NCBI GenBank assembly: GCA_039816045.1
Contig: JBCBYB010000018.1
Coordinates: 25,037 to 89,036, forward strand
Direction: 5' to 3'
Source of the DNA: Thermohalobaculum sp039816045
GTDB taxonomy: Bacteria; Pseudomonadota; Alphaproteobacteria; Rhodobacterales; Rhodobacteraceae
DNA: 64,000 nt
Position 1 is the stretch's first letter; each line of letters starts with the position of its first letter. The notes below the pieces were generated by a model. The model ran no database searches. It had not been told where the DNA came from and saw only the letters and a program-made list of their open reading frames with translations. The position numbers were made by a program, and so were the translations under genes. Below are positions 24,059-33,107 of this stretch, in pieces.

Positions 24059-25137
24059 CCGAGAGTGTCGCCACGGTCGAGGGGAAGGGGCTGGCGGAAG
24101 GTGCGGCAATGGTCGCATCCATTGTGCGTAGCAAGCCGGTCATTCCGATCGCGGGCAACGTGCGATTGTCGTGTGGCGGGGGCAAGCTTTCTCTTCTGAC
24201 CGCGAGTTTAGGGCTTTGGGCTTCTGCTGAATTGCCGTTGGTTGACGATTGTGAACCGTGGTCAACAACGGTAGCCGCACAGGCGTTTCGTAAGTTCGCG
24301 AATGATGCACCCAAGGGCGCGCAGGTAGAGCTTTCGCTTGATGGGGTGCAGCTTGTGATGCGGGCAGGAAGTGCCGAACTGCGTTTGGCAACACTCCCGC
24401 CCGAGGATTTCCCGGTCGAGCCAGAGCCGTCAGGTTTGGAGTTGCGCGACGTTGATGGCGCAGCCTTCGCGCGAGCCTTGAAGGGCTGCGCTGTTGCGAT
24501 GGCGCGTGAGGAAGCGCGGTACTATCTCGTGGGCGTGCATTTCGGGCCAAAGGGGCTGACTGCAACCGACGCCCATAGGCTTCATCACTTCGACCTGCCA
24601 GGATTTGAGGGGTCCTCGATCTTGGGGGCGCCCGCCGCAAAGTTGGTGGCGGATATGCTCTCAGATGGTGGGCGGTTCGGTATCACGTCCGACGCATGGC
24701 AGGCGGAGACTGCCGGCCGGCGCCTGACCGGTAGTTGTATCGAGGGCACCTTTCCAGATTGGGAGAGGATTATTCCGATCAAAGACGCGGACCCCGTCGC
24801 CGTGTTCTACCGTGACGCGGCCTTGGAGGCGCTGGCGCGCGTCGATTTCCACGAGGGCGCGGATAGCCGCGTGGAGATTTCTGGAGACGGGGACGGCTCC
24901 CTCTTGTTTGGCATGCAGCGCAGTGACGGCGGGGCGGCGGCGTGTAGCTGTGATGCCGTGCGCGCCGATGAGTTCAAGTGCGTCTTCAATCCGCGATACT
25001 TGAAAGAGACGTGGGCGGTGATGCCCACCACAATCGCTATGTTTCAGCAAGACGCAGGCAGCCCGGCGCTATTCGAGCCGGCTGAGGGATCAACCTTTCT
25101 TGGGTGTCGCGGTGTCGTGATGCCACAGCGTGCCTGA
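24055..25137 (+). CDS. Phage-encoded DNA polymerase III beta clamp (DnaN-like)
   Basis: 360 residues, close to the 366-380 of cellular DnaN. The three-domain clamp pattern is visible: ELRLATLPPEDFPVEPE matches the end of domain I, ARYYLVGVHFGPKGLTATDAHRL domain II (LNGVxF...ATDGHRL), and the SFPDWERIIP-like GTFPDWERIIPIKD motif. The cellular C-terminal MPMRL peptide is replaced by RGVVMPQRA. It would tether a replicative polymerase to DNA, presumably the host's, since no phage polymerase is seen. Confidence 0.82.
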   Translation: MTESVATVEGKGLAEGAAMVASIVRSKPVIPIAGNVRLSCGGGKLSLLTASLGLWASAELPLVDDCEPWSTTVAAQAFRKFANDAPKGAQVELSLDGVQLVMRAGSAELRLATLPPEDFPVEPEPSGLELRDVDGAAFARALKGCAVAMAREEARYYLVGVHFGPKGLTATDAHRLHHFDLPGFEGSSILGAPAAKLVADMLSDGGRFGITSDAWQAETAGRRLTGSCIEGTFPDWERIIPIKDADPVAVFYRDAALEALARVDFHEGADSRVEISGDGDGSLLFGMQRSDGGAAACSCDAVRADEFKCVFNPRYLKETWAVMPTTIAMFQQDAGSPALFEPAEGSTFLGCRGVVMPQRA

Positions 25138-25375
25138 GATGGGTCGAGTGTGCGCAATCTGTGGGGCTGCTAACGCGCCTTTCGGGTTTCGCCCGCCTGG
25201 GCAGCGGCGAAGCATCCCCGAAGCGCTTCGCGGGAAAACACTCTGGACGTGCCCGGATGTCGCCTGTCGTACCGCGGCTGAGAGCCGTGCGTATGGCGCG
25301 GTACGCGCCGCCGCACCGTCGATCAAGCGCCCGGCCAATCTGTTCGAGGCGGCTGGGCAGCGGGTGCCGACATGA
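25130..25375 (+). CDS. Small zinc-finger-like phage protein
   Basis: 81 residues (GTG at 25130 or ATG at 25139). Cysteines in VCAICGAAN and TCPDVAC could bind zinc. The end overlaps the HNH gene by 4 bp. Function unknown. Confidence 0.55.
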   Translation: MPEMGRVCAICGAANAPFGFRPPGQRRSIPEALRGKTLWTCPDVACRTAAESRAYGAVRAAAPSIKRPANLFEAAGQRVPT

Positions 25376-25701
25376 GCCGTCGCGATGACCTTTTTGACCG
25401 GGTTATGCGGCGGGTTCGGTTCGAGCCTGGCCCAAAGCCCGATTGCTGCTGGATATGGACCGGACCCACCAGCGGCGATGGTCGCGGTGGCGGTTATCCG
25501 CGGATGTCCTTGGACGGGCAGACCGTGGCCGTCCATCGCGTCATGGCTGTCCACAGGTTCGGCTACCTGCCAGCCAGTCGGCAAGTGGATCACACATGCC
25601 GGAACCGCTTGTGCGTGAACCCCAACCATCTGGAGCCAGTGACGCACAAAGAAAACCAGCGGCGCCGTGACGCCGCGAATAATCGCAATGAAGACGCGTA
25701 G
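25372..25701 (+). CDS. HNH endonuclease (phage, HNH_3 type)
   Basis: 109 residues. The motif order is WIWTGPTSGDGRGGGYPRM, VHRVMAVHRFGYLP, QVDHTCRNRLCVNPNHLEPV, which supplies the HH and N of the HNH active site. Stand-alone nucleases of this kind nick DNA and are common in phage replication regions; some are homing-like. Confidence 0.82.
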   Translation: MSRRDDLFDRVMRRVRFEPGPKPDCCWIWTGPTSGDGRGGGYPRMSLDGQTVAVHRVMAVHRFGYLPASRQVDHTCRNRLCVNPNHLEPVTHKENQRRRDAANNRNEDA

Positions 25702-25719
25702 AACACGGGAGCGAAGTGG

Positions 25720-26028
25720 ATGGATATAAAGTTATCTGGTGGTCACCTACACGCGCTTGTGGAACGTGTGGAGCGCTTGGAGGAAGAAAAGTCTGAAATC
25801 GCGGGTCAGATAAAAGAGGTTTATGCCGAAGCGAAGGCGCATGGCTTTGACCCCACGATTTTGCGGGCCATTGTCGCGCTCCGGAAAGAAGACCCCGAGA
25901 AGCGGGCAGAGCGAGAGGCGATGCTTGGCATCTACGCGAAGGCGCTCGGGATCAACACGCCGGCTCCGCTGTTCGATCATGCTGGTATCGAGCTTGTGCC
26001 GTCTCAGGGCGAAAGCGAGCAAAAATGA
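25720..26028 (+). CDS. DUF2312 (GapR-like) DNA-binding protein
   Basis: 102 residues. The DUF2312 signature is clear: HALVERVERLEEEKSEIAG then YAEAKAHGFDPTILRAIVAL and RKEDPEKRAEREAML. The family includes GapR of Caulobacter, which binds overtwisted AT-rich DNA ahead of replication. A phage copy may assist replication or act on the host nucleoid. It overlaps the DUF1376 gene by 4 bp. Confidence 0.85.
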   Translation: MDIKLSGGHLHALVERVERLEEEKSEIAGQIKEVYAEAKAHGFDPTILRAIVALRKEDPEKRAEREAMLGIYAKALGINTPAPLFDHAGIELVPSQGESEQK

Positions 26029-26642
26029 CCGGCCTAGACGACTTCGAAATCCCAACCGAAAACATGGATTTGCGGGGCTATCCGGGTGTGTTGGTTGATC
26101 CCAGAATGATCGCATCCTCCGCGTTCACAGCGCTGCAACCGGCTGAGCGGTGGCTTCAATTCTATCTGGTTATGGCGGCTTGGCGTGAGGTGCCCGCCGG
26201 CTCTTTACCGGATGAGCCTGAGACACTGGCATTTCATGCGCGCCTCGATCGGGACATGAGCGAATGGGCGCGAGTGTCTGACGTTCTGCTTGCCTATTGG
26301 GTGCGTTCAGAGGGCCGGTTGTGGTTTCCGCCAATGATGGACAGCGTAACCCTTGCATATGAGCGCCGAGAGAAGCGCCGGGCCGGGGATGCGGAGCGAA
26401 AGAAGATCAAGCGCGCAGAGGAGCGCCTTAAGGCGATTGGTGTGGGCTTGCAGGGTGCCGAGCTACGCAAGGCAGCAGAGCAGTTCTTGGAGGCGGCGGC
26501 CGCCCGTGGGTTGGGCAGGATCGCGGACACAGATCGCGATGTGCATGTGCAGATCTGTTCACAGCTTGGGCTTCTGCCGTCCGGCATTCGAGACATTACG
26601 CTGCGCGCTCGAATGAGCGGAACGGCTGACCGCCCTCCCTGA
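26025..26642 (+). CDS. DUF1376 family phage replication-region protein
   Basis: 205 residues. The segment AERWLQFYLVMAAWREVPAGSLPDEPETLA resembles the DUF1376 start found in phage replication proteins, followed by a basic coiled-coil-like region (RREKRRAGDAERKKIKRAEE). Its exact role in replication initiation is not established. An iteron-like cluster begins at its stop codon. Confidence 0.6.
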   Translation: MTGLDDFEIPTENMDLRGYPGVLVDPRMIASSAFTALQPAERWLQFYLVMAAWREVPAGSLPDEPETLAFHARLDRDMSEWARVSDVLLAYWVRSEGRLWFPPMMDSVTLAYERREKRRAGDAERKKIKRAEERLKAIGVGLQGAELRKAAEQFLEAAAARGLGRIADTDRDVHVQICSQLGLLPSGIRDITLRARMSGTADRPP

Positions 26643-26644
26643 TA

Positions 26645-26727
26645 TGTCCGGAAATGTCCCGGACTGTCCCCGGACGCGTCCGGACGTGTCCCGGACGGGC
26701 GGGGACGTGTCCGGACGCTGGCGGGAC
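26645..26727. repeat. Iteron-like tandem cluster, candidate phage replication origin
   Basis: Eight imperfect units of 10-11 bp related to TGTCCGGAC follow one another (TGTCCGGAAA, TGTCCCGGAC, TGTCCCCGGAC, GCGTCCGGAC, GTGTCCCGGAC and so on). The period equals one turn of DNA, so all units face the same side. It lies between the DUF1376 gene and the next replication-region gene, and an AT-richer stretch follows at about 26756-26800. It can also be read as a 43-codon frame from 26644. Confidence 0.65.
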
Positions 26728-26840
26728 AGGCGCGGCTATGCCCCAGCTTTGTCCGCAAAAATCCTGCCTGAATAGAAGTGAAACGAAGTGAAACCCCCTA
26801 AAGACCCCCTGGACAAAGAGAGGGGCGAAGTGAGGTGGCC

Positions 26841-27443
26841 ATGAGCGAAGCGGTAAAATGCCCCGAAGCAAAGCCCGAGCCAGCGCGCAGTGTGGTTCGG
26901 GTTAGGGATCACCTAATCAAGCCACTGCTTGCCGATGGGCTGCGAAAGGCGCGCGCGACGCCTTCCGAGCAGCATGACGCGTTTCTTGAGAAGCTGGAGA
27001 AACGCCTCAACTGGATGAGCGCCGCCGGACTGGACGCGCTACGGGTTTCCATCATTGATCTGGCAGAGGGCCGGAGCCGCAATGTCTGGCCATCATGGGC
27101 GACCATTTGGAACACGGCGCGCGTGCTCGAACGCCCGCCGGCCGATCGCCATGACATGGTGATGAGTTATCTGCGGTCTGAGGTCGGCATGCGAGCGCTT
27201 GACGCGAGCCCCTGGCATCCCGTGGCGCTCCGCTGGTTTCTTGTCGAGTTTGGGCCGCTTCGCGCGTCGGGCACGCAGGAATGCTGGAGAACGAAAAAGA
27301 TCAACGACAGGGCGCGCCAGCTGGCCCGTGAGTGGGAAAGCCTCAGCGAGGCCCGAACGCCTTCCGACATTGAGCGCCGAACCGAAATGGCCGCAGAGCG
27401 CGATGAGGTTCGGGCGATTGTCCGCCATGAGGTCGCGGCATGA
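26841..27443 (+). CDS. Hypothetical replication-region phage protein
   Basis: 200 residues from the ATG at 26841 (a GTG at 26835 is possible). Mostly helical; the segment LDALRVSIIDLAEGRSRNVWPSW is distinctive, but I recognise no family. Position after the iteron cluster suggests an initiator accessory or helicase-loader-like role, an inference only. It overlaps the next gene by 4 bp. Confidence 0.6.
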   Translation: MSEAVKCPEAKPEPARSVVRVRDHLIKPLLADGLRKARATPSEQHDAFLEKLEKRLNWMSAAGLDALRVSIIDLAEGRSRNVWPSWATIWNTARVLERPPADRHDMVMSYLRSEVGMRALDASPWHPVALRWFLVEFGPLRASGTQECWRTKKINDRARQLAREWESLSEARTPSDIERRTEMAAERDEVRAIVRHEVAA

Positions 27444-28150
27444 ACGTGCAGTTGCACCGGATCATTCCGAAGATCAAACGCACGCCGATGGGCCTCTGGC
27501 TTGTTCGCGATGAGGCTGGGCAGATTGCCTATTGTGGCATCGATCCACATCACGCTCAGACGCTTCGGCATCGCCTGGTTCAGCCGTCCGCGGAGTTGCC
27601 GGCACCGGCTGTGCGCCCGCCCCTTCTGCCGTATGGCGATCCTGGCCCCTGTGGAGCTGGACGGGGAGAACTTGAGGCGGCAACGATCACGCATGAGCGA
27701 TGGTTTGGCCGCGGGCAAGTTGAGCGGAGCCGTGTGACGGTTGCCCGGCGTTCGTCCGCCGTCCTGAGGTGTTTGAGCGAGGCGCAGCGTGCAGCGCTGA
27801 CGCAGTATGCCTGCGACTGTGAGCGCGTTGGAGCCATGCGCGGCGCAATGGGAGAGAGCAGCGGGCGGCGGCGCGTGGATGCCTCTGACGTCGCGCTGTT
27901 GAAGGCTCTGGACTATTCGCGCGTCAAGGATTTGCGTGATCATCTTGCCAAGCGCACCGTTGAGCTATCGACGCGAGGCCAAGCCGATAGGCCGCCGGGC
28001 CGGCCGATCACAGAGCTGGACTTGCTCGACGCGGTCGCGATTGACGCCGTGTCGCTTTCCGCATTGCTGGCCCGCCATCGCTGGCCGAAGACGCGGTATG
28101 CTGTGAAGGCTCTCGGCGCGGCTCTTAAAGAACTGCTTGACCGGATGTGA
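27440..28150 (+). CDS. Hypothetical phage protein, possible late antiterminator
   Basis: 236 residues. The N-terminal third is a small beta domain (GLWLVRDEAGQIAYCG); the C-terminal third (SLSALLARHRWPKTRYAVKALGAALKELLDRM) resembles the end of proteins that often precede late genes in Rhodobacteraceae phages. It is the last gene before a terminator (28187) and the packaging genes, the position of Q-type antiterminators. No known domain supports this. Confidence 0.5.
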   Translation: MNVQLHRIIPKIKRTPMGLWLVRDEAGQIAYCGIDPHHAQTLRHRLVQPSAELPAPAVRPPLLPYGDPGPCGAGRGELEAATITHERWFGRGQVERSRVTVARRSSAVLRCLSEAQRAALTQYACDCERVGAMRGAMGESSGRRRVDASDVALLKALDYSRVKDLRDHLAKRTVELSTRGQADRPPGRPITELDLLDAVAIDAVSLSALLARHRWPKTRYAVKALGAALKELLDRM

Positions 28151-28186
28151 ACACAAGAGTATTGGCCTAGGCATGCTCTAAGACGT

Positions 28187-28224
28187 GCGCCCGAGGCTGG
28201 GAAGCCGGCGGGCGCTTTGCTTTT
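28187..28224 (+). terminator. Terminator between early and late regions
   Basis: Stem GCGCCCG / CGGGCGC enclosing a smaller GGCT-AGCC stem, followed by TTTGCTTTT. It would stop early transcription before the packaging genes unless antiterminated. Confidence 0.65.
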
Positions 28225-28237
28225 CAGACGCAGACAC

Positions 28238-28585
28238 ATGCCAAAGCTCAAATCTCTGAAGTCGCCACTCGCGACGGCTCGTCCACGGGTCGGATACTTG
28301 CCTGAGGTCGTTGACCGCGGGAAGCATCGCGACGCGGGCAAGCCTTGGCGTCGTTGGTATCGCACGGCTCGATGGCAGCGGCTGCGCATGTCCATCTTGG
28401 AGCGCGACCTGTTTACCTGTGCGGAGTGCGGAAAGGTCGAGCCCGATACGTCTAAGCTCGTCTGCGATCATGTCGAGCCGCACTGTGGCGATGAACAGGC
28501 GTTCTGGAGCGGCCCGTTCCAGACGCTTTGCCACACGCCTTGTCACTCAATCATCAAACAGAAAAGGGAGCGCGCTGAGGGGTAA
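28238..28585 (+). CDS. HNH endonuclease adjacent to terminase
   Basis: 115 residues from the ATG at 28238. WYRTARWQRLRMSILERDLFTC, a CxxC zinc pair, LVCDHVEPHCGD and TLCHTPCHSIIKQK give a full HNH motif. In HK97-type phages an HNH protein beside TerS-TerL is needed for cos-type DNA cleavage during packaging, which fits this location. Confidence 0.85.
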   Translation: MPKLKSLKSPLATARPRVGYLPEVVDRGKHRDAGKPWRRWYRTARWQRLRMSILERDLFTCAECGKVEPDTSKLVCDHVEPHCGDEQAFWSGPFQTLCHTPCHSIIKQKRERAEG

Positions 28586-28655
28586 GGGGGGGGTAAATGC
28601 CCATCTAGGGCAGCCCGCTAGACCTGTATCACCTACAGCCGCAGATTTTTTTCTC

Positions 28656-29114
28656 TTGCCGCGGAATTTTGACCTTCTTGGACAGCCCTTGCCAACGAAG
28701 CTCGGCAAGCCCGGTCGCAACGACCATGTGCCCACATCCGAAAATGAAAGAAAAATCAGGATGTTAGTGATTGCCGGCTGGACGATGGCGGAGATCGCGA
28801 CTGAGATCGGCATCGCTCAACCGACCCTTCGCAAGCATTATTTTCGTCAGATCGAGCGCGCGCGTCGGGTCTGTCTTCGTGAGGCAAAGGGCCGTGTACT
28901 TATGCAGCTCGACGCGGCTGCTGAGCAAGGCAATGTTGGCGCGATGAAAGAGCTTCGGAAGGTGGTTGAGGAGGCGGAGCGGACCGTAACGCCGCGCCCA
29001 TTGCCAGACAGAAAGCCCGAAGCCAAGGGCAAGAAAGAGTTGCGTCAAGAGCTTGCGAAGCAAGCGCCTGTTGGCCGTTGGGCGCGGCCAAGTGATGAGG
29101 AGCCGCTTCACTAA
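28656..29114 (+). CDS. Terminase small subunit-like protein
   Basis: About 152 residues. The start is uncertain; a TTG at 28656 is the earliest codon giving normal sequence. A helix-turn-helix (GWTMAEIATEIGIAQPTLRKHY) precedes a helical segment ending in a basic tail. Small terminase subunits recognise packaging sites on phage DNA. Its stop overlaps the large-subunit start by one base (TAATG). Confidence 0.65.
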   Translation: MPRNFDLLGQPLPTKLGKPGRNDHVPTSENERKIRMLVIAGWTMAEIATEIGIAQPTLRKHYFRQIERARRVCLREAKGRVLMQLDAAAEQGNVGAMKELRKVVEEAERTVTPRPLPDRKPEAKGKKELRQELAKQAPVGRWARPSDEEPLH

Positions 29115-30820
29115 TGGCGCTCGACGTCGCATGCCGTGACTGGTGGGAGAGGTTGCAATCGGGCCGCGTGCCTATGGCGGATCTTCCTGTGCGAAGCCCG
29201 AAACACGCAGCCGCGGCGGTCAAGCACTTTCAAAGCTTTATCGTTCCGGACATGCCCGGGCAGCCATTCATTGGCGATGTCTCCGGTGGTTGGTTTGAGG
29301 AGATTGTTGCGGCGATCTTCGGTTCCACCGACCCCAAGACGGGCGCCCGCGATATTCGCGAGCTGTTCCTTTTGATTGCCAAAAAGAACACCAAGACCAC
29401 GAGTGCTGCGGCGCTGGCGCTAACGTTCATGATCTTCAATCACCTTCGGCACGAGAGCACGCGCCGCCGAAACTGTGCGTGCTACGTTCTTGGCGCCACG
29501 CAAGAGATTGCCGACACGGGCTTTAAGCAAGCCGTGTCCATGATCGAAGACGATCCGGCTGGATGGTTGCAGACCCAATTCCACATCAACCTTCACCTCA
29601 AGACCATCACGCATCTGGATACAAACGTGTCGCTCCGGATCGTGACATTTGGGCCGGATATCGTGACCGGTAAAATTCCCTTCTTTGTCTTGATTGATGA
29701 GGTTTGGCGTTTGACTTCGGCTGACGCGTCATCGGTTCTGACGCAGATCCGCGGTGGCATGGTATGGTCCGATGCGCTTCTCGTGATGATCTCCACACAA
29801 TCCGATGAGCCACCATCCGGCGTCTTTGAGGAGGAGTTGATGCATGCGCGCGCAGTGCGGGACGGTCGCATGCCGGCGAATGGTCTCTTGCCCGTGCTCT
29901 ATGAGTTTCCGGAGGCGATGCAGCGGGACAAAGAGAAGCCTTGGCTCGATCCCGCGGTTTGGAAGTTCGTAAATCCCAACATGGGGCGGTCGATCTCTGT
30001 GGAGAAGATCTCAGAGCTTCGCGATAAAGCGATGTTCAAGGGTGAGCACGAGGTTCGCAAATGGGCGTCGCAGCACATCAATGTCCAGATCGGTATGGCG
30101 CTCCACTCGCACCGTTGGGTGGGTATCGACTTCTGGGAGCCTGCCGGCCGGCAAGAGCTTGATCTAGACACCATCATCGCGACATCTGACGTGTGCACTA
30201 TCGGCATTGACGGCGGCGGCGCTGATGATCTCTTGGGCCTGGCCGTGCTTGGTCGGCACCGCGAGGCGCGCGTTTGGCAGCTTTGGACAAAGGCTTGGGC
30301 GCAAGAGATCGTCTTGCAGCGGCGTAAGGACATCGCCGCCAAGCTTCAAGCGTTCGATGCATCGGGCGATCTGACGATCACACCGCCCGGAACACAAGAT
30401 CATGATGAGTTGGCGGAGATCGTTGGCCGCGTGCACGACGCCGGGCTTCTGCCTGAGGAGCACGGTATTGGGGTAGACGCCTCCGGGCTTGGGTCGATCC
30501 TTGAGGCCCTTCCCGTTGGTGAGCCGGTGTTGGTGGCGGTCATGCAGGGCCGTTGGCTCAATGGCGCGATCAAGACTGCCGAGCGCAAGCTTGGTGACGG
30601 GACATTGGTTCATTGCAACCAAGGGCTCATGACGTGGTGCGTTAGCAATTCCAGAGCTGAGGTCAGAGGCAGTGCGACCCTGATCACAAAGCAATCCTCT
30701 GGCAGCGCTAAGATTGATCCACTTGCGGCGACGTTTAACGCGGTGCAGCTGATGTCCCGCGACCCCATCGCATCGGGCGCCGGGGTGGTGATCGCTGAAA
30801 ACTATGAGGTGGTGGCATGA
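29114..30820 (+). CDS. Terminase large subunit
   Basis: 568 residues, HK97-type (Terminase_1). The ATPase motor has a deviant Walker A near 88-97 (LIAKKNTKTT), and Walker B in FFVLIDEVWR. The nuclease half shows IGIDGGGADD, IGVDASGLGS and a late DPLAATFNAVQLM. It cuts concatemeric DNA and pumps it into proheads. Overlaps the portal gene by 4 bp. Confidence 0.93.
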   Translation: MALDVACRDWWERLQSGRVPMADLPVRSPKHAAAAVKHFQSFIVPDMPGQPFIGDVSGGWFEEIVAAIFGSTDPKTGARDIRELFLLIAKKNTKTTSAAALALTFMIFNHLRHESTRRRNCACYVLGATQEIADTGFKQAVSMIEDDPAGWLQTQFHINLHLKTITHLDTNVSLRIVTFGPDIVTGKIPFFVLIDEVWRLTSADASSVLTQIRGGMVWSDALLVMISTQSDEPPSGVFEEELMHARAVRDGRMPANGLLPVLYEFPEAMQRDKEKPWLDPAVWKFVNPNMGRSISVEKISELRDKAMFKGEHEVRKWASQHINVQIGMALHSHRWVGIDFWEPAGRQELDLDTIIATSDVCTIGIDGGGADDLLGLAVLGRHREARVWQLWTKAWAQEIVLQRRKDIAAKLQAFDASGDLTITPPGTQDHDELAEIVGRVHDAGLLPEEHGIGVDASGLGSILEALPVGEPVLVAVMQGRWLNGAIKTAERKLGDGTLVHCNQGLMTWCVSNSRAEVRGSATLITKQSSGSAKIDPLAATFNAVQLMSRDPIASGAGVVIAENYEVVA

Positions 30821-32145
30821 AGTTTTGGCCCGCCATCTTTGGTTCGGCTGATGACGCGCCTAAGCGCGATGCATCTGACGATTTTTGGTTTGGGCAGATT
30901 GGCCTTGCCGGCGCAGCCGGTGAAGCAGTTACCGTCGATCGAGCGTTGCAGCTCCCGGTTGTCAAAAACTGCATTGAGATCCTGAGTGGCGCGACATCTA
31001 GCCTTCCCTCTGGCGTGGTTCGGTCCGAGCGCCGGGGCGTCCAGCTGCGGGCGGAGCCAGAGCCAGAGCACCCGATCTCTCTCTTAATCGCGGACCCGAA
31101 CACCGAGCAGTCTGGCCCTGAGTTTCTGTCGCAAATGGTTTTTGATCTTGCGACGGCCGGCGACTTCGTCGCTGAGATCGTTCCAAAATCAGGAGGGCTT
31201 TGGGAGCTACGCCACCTCCCGGCCGATGTGGTCACAGTCGAGAGGCTAAAGGATGGCTCGCGCCGCTGGCGTGTCCGTGACGGCGGGCACGCTGAGCGGT
31301 CGCTTGTCGAGGGTGAGGTTTGGCATGTTCGCAAGCCGCCAATTCGTGACGGGCTCACGGGGCTTGGTGCGATTGAGGCGGGTCGCGAGGAAATCAGCAA
31401 GGGCCTGGCACTCCAAGCCTATGCGGCCCGGTTCTTCCGGAATGATCTCACTCCCCCTCTCGCGTTGCTCAAAGAGGGCGGCTTTGCAGACGACAACAGC
31501 AAGAAGAACTTTCTCCGGGCCATCACGCGCGCGCTGACTGGAAAGAACCGCCACAAGCCAATGCTTCTGGAGCACGGGATCAAGCCGTTCCGACTTGGCG
31601 TGAACAACAATGAAGCGCAGTTCTTGGAGACCGCGAAAGCCAATGACCTTGCGTTGACGCGGTTGTGGAACATGCCCGCGCATAAGGTCTCGATCTTCGA
31701 CGGCGCTACCCGGTCTAATGTCGAACAGCAGGCTCTTGAGTTTGTCACTGACGCTCTGATGCCCTGGCTCTGTCTGATAGAGGCGTCTATCGGCAAGGTT
31801 TTGATGCGCGGCCAGGCGGGGCGGCGGTTTGAGTTCAATGTGGCTGGGCTGCTGCGCGGCGATATCAAGACGCGTTATCTCTCTTATGCGGTTGCTCGCC
31901 AGTGGGGCTGGCTGTCTGTGAATGACATCCGCGCAATCGAGAGCATGAACCCTGTGGCCGGCGGCAACGTCTACTTGCAGCCAATGAACATGGAGCCCGC
32001 CGGAAGCAATGCGGGCATTGATCGGGCGAACAACCAACGCGCGGCGATTGGCGAGTTCGGGGGTCCGGCGTTCGATCCGGGCCGCGCGATGGTGGTTCTA
32101 CACGAAACTGTGGACAATGAGGGAATGAGCCGATGGGCAGTATAG
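30817..32145 (+). CDS. Portal protein (HK97 family)
   Basis: 442 residues, typical length. Diagnostic stretches: RALQLPVVKNCIEILSGATS, the ISLLIADPNTEQSG strand, FRNDLTPPLALLKEGGFADD and NDLALTRLWNMPAHKVSIFD. It forms the dodecameric DNA entry ring at one capsid vertex. It overlaps the protease gene by 13 bp. Confidence 0.92.
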   Translation: MKFWPAIFGSADDAPKRDASDDFWFGQIGLAGAAGEAVTVDRALQLPVVKNCIEILSGATSSLPSGVVRSERRGVQLRAEPEPEHPISLLIADPNTEQSGPEFLSQMVFDLATAGDFVAEIVPKSGGLWELRHLPADVVTVERLKDGSRRWRVRDGGHAERSLVEGEVWHVRKPPIRDGLTGLGAIEAGREEISKGLALQAYAARFFRNDLTPPLALLKEGGFADDNSKKNFLRAITRALTGKNRHKPMLLEHGIKPFRLGVNNNEAQFLETAKANDLALTRLWNMPAHKVSIFDGATRSNVEQQALEFVTDALMPWLCLIEASIGKVLMRGQAGRRFEFNVAGLLRGDIKTRYLSYAVARQWGWLSVNDIRAIESMNPVAGGNVYLQPMNMEPAGSNAGIDRANNQRAAIGEFGGPAFDPGRAMVVLHETVDNEGMSRWAV

Positions 32146-33011
32146 ATCGGGTGATGGCCGGGTTTCTCGCAACGCCATGGTTCATGCACGAGGGCAAGGC
32201 GCGCGAAATCTTGGCCGTCTTGGAGTGGCGAGCGGAGACGGGCCAGGGCAAGCCTTACGATGTTGAAGCGCAGCCGGAGCCGGAACGCCGCGGCCGTATT
32301 GCTGTCATTCCGCTTGTCGGTACAATTCTGCCGCGCTCTGCGTTGGTCGGGCAAATGTCGCCATCGCCGTCGATCGAGGATTTTATGAAGTCGTTTCGAG
32401 CGGCTGCACAAGATCCGGATGTTAAGGCCATCGTGCTCGACATCGACAGTCCGGGCGGTCGTGTGGACAAGGTGCCTGAAGCAGCCGCGGAGATCGGCGC
32501 GGCGCGGCGGCCGGATCGACCGATTGTTGCGATCGCAAACACCCTGGCGGCATCTGCCGCCTACTATATCGCGGTCTCTGCCGATGAGGTCGTGGTGACA
32601 CCGTCCGGCGAAGTCGGGTCGATTGGTGTTATTGCCATGCATCAAGACTTGTCCGAGGCGCTGAAGGCTAAAGGTGTTTCGGTCACTATCGTTCAGCAGG
32701 GTGCGCGCAAATCGGAGGGCAATCCCTTCGGGCCGTTGGATGAAGAAGCGTTGAGGCATTTCGAGGCCATGACCGCGCATACCTATGATGGGTTCGTGGC
32801 GCATGTCGCGGCGCACCGCGGGGTGGATGACACCGTTGTGCGAGCGGACCCCGAGAGCGGCAAACCGCATATGGGTGGCGGGCGCTGTTACCACGCATCT
32901 GATGCGGTCGCCCTGGGAATGGCTGATCGCATTGAGACCTTTGAGCAAACGCTTCAGCGGCTTTCGGCGGAGATCAGCGAACGCCAGCGCCGCCGCGACG
33001 TCATGAGCTGA
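32133..33011 (+). CDS. S49 (SppA-type) head maturation protease
   Basis: 292 residues. Serine S141 (TLAASAAYYIA) and lysine K193 (QGARKSEGNPFG) form the S49 dyad; VLDIDSPGGRVD is the oxyanion region. Between portal and capsid genes this enzyme processes scaffold or capsid precursors. No separate scaffold gene is visible; the N-terminal delta region of the capsid protein may serve. Confidence 0.9.
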   Translation: MGSIDRVMAGFLATPWFMHEGKAREILAVLEWRAETGQGKPYDVEAQPEPERRGRIAVIPLVGTILPRSALVGQMSPSPSIEDFMKSFRAAAQDPDVKAIVLDIDSPGGRVDKVPEAAAEIGAARRPDRPIVAIANTLAASAAYYIAVSADEVVVTPSGEVGSIGVIAMHQDLSEALKAKGVSVTIVQQGARKSEGNPFGPLDEEALRHFEAMTAHTYDGFVAHVAAHRGVDDTVVRADPESGKPHMGGGRCYHASDAVALGMADRIETFEQTLQRLSAEISERQRRRDVMS

Positions 33012-33107
33012 GATCAGCACAAACGGTTGACTACGGACCGTGACGCGCGCCGGGCGCGTCGCGACCACATCCCTTTTGCCCGGCGTCATGCAATGAGGAA
33101 ATGAGGC

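Noticed and set aside
26596..26871. Reverse-strand protein with HV-R-PG tandem repeats
   Set aside because: Its repeats are the translation of the iteron-like DNA cluster and it lacks a ribosome binding site; the DNA repeat is the better explanation.
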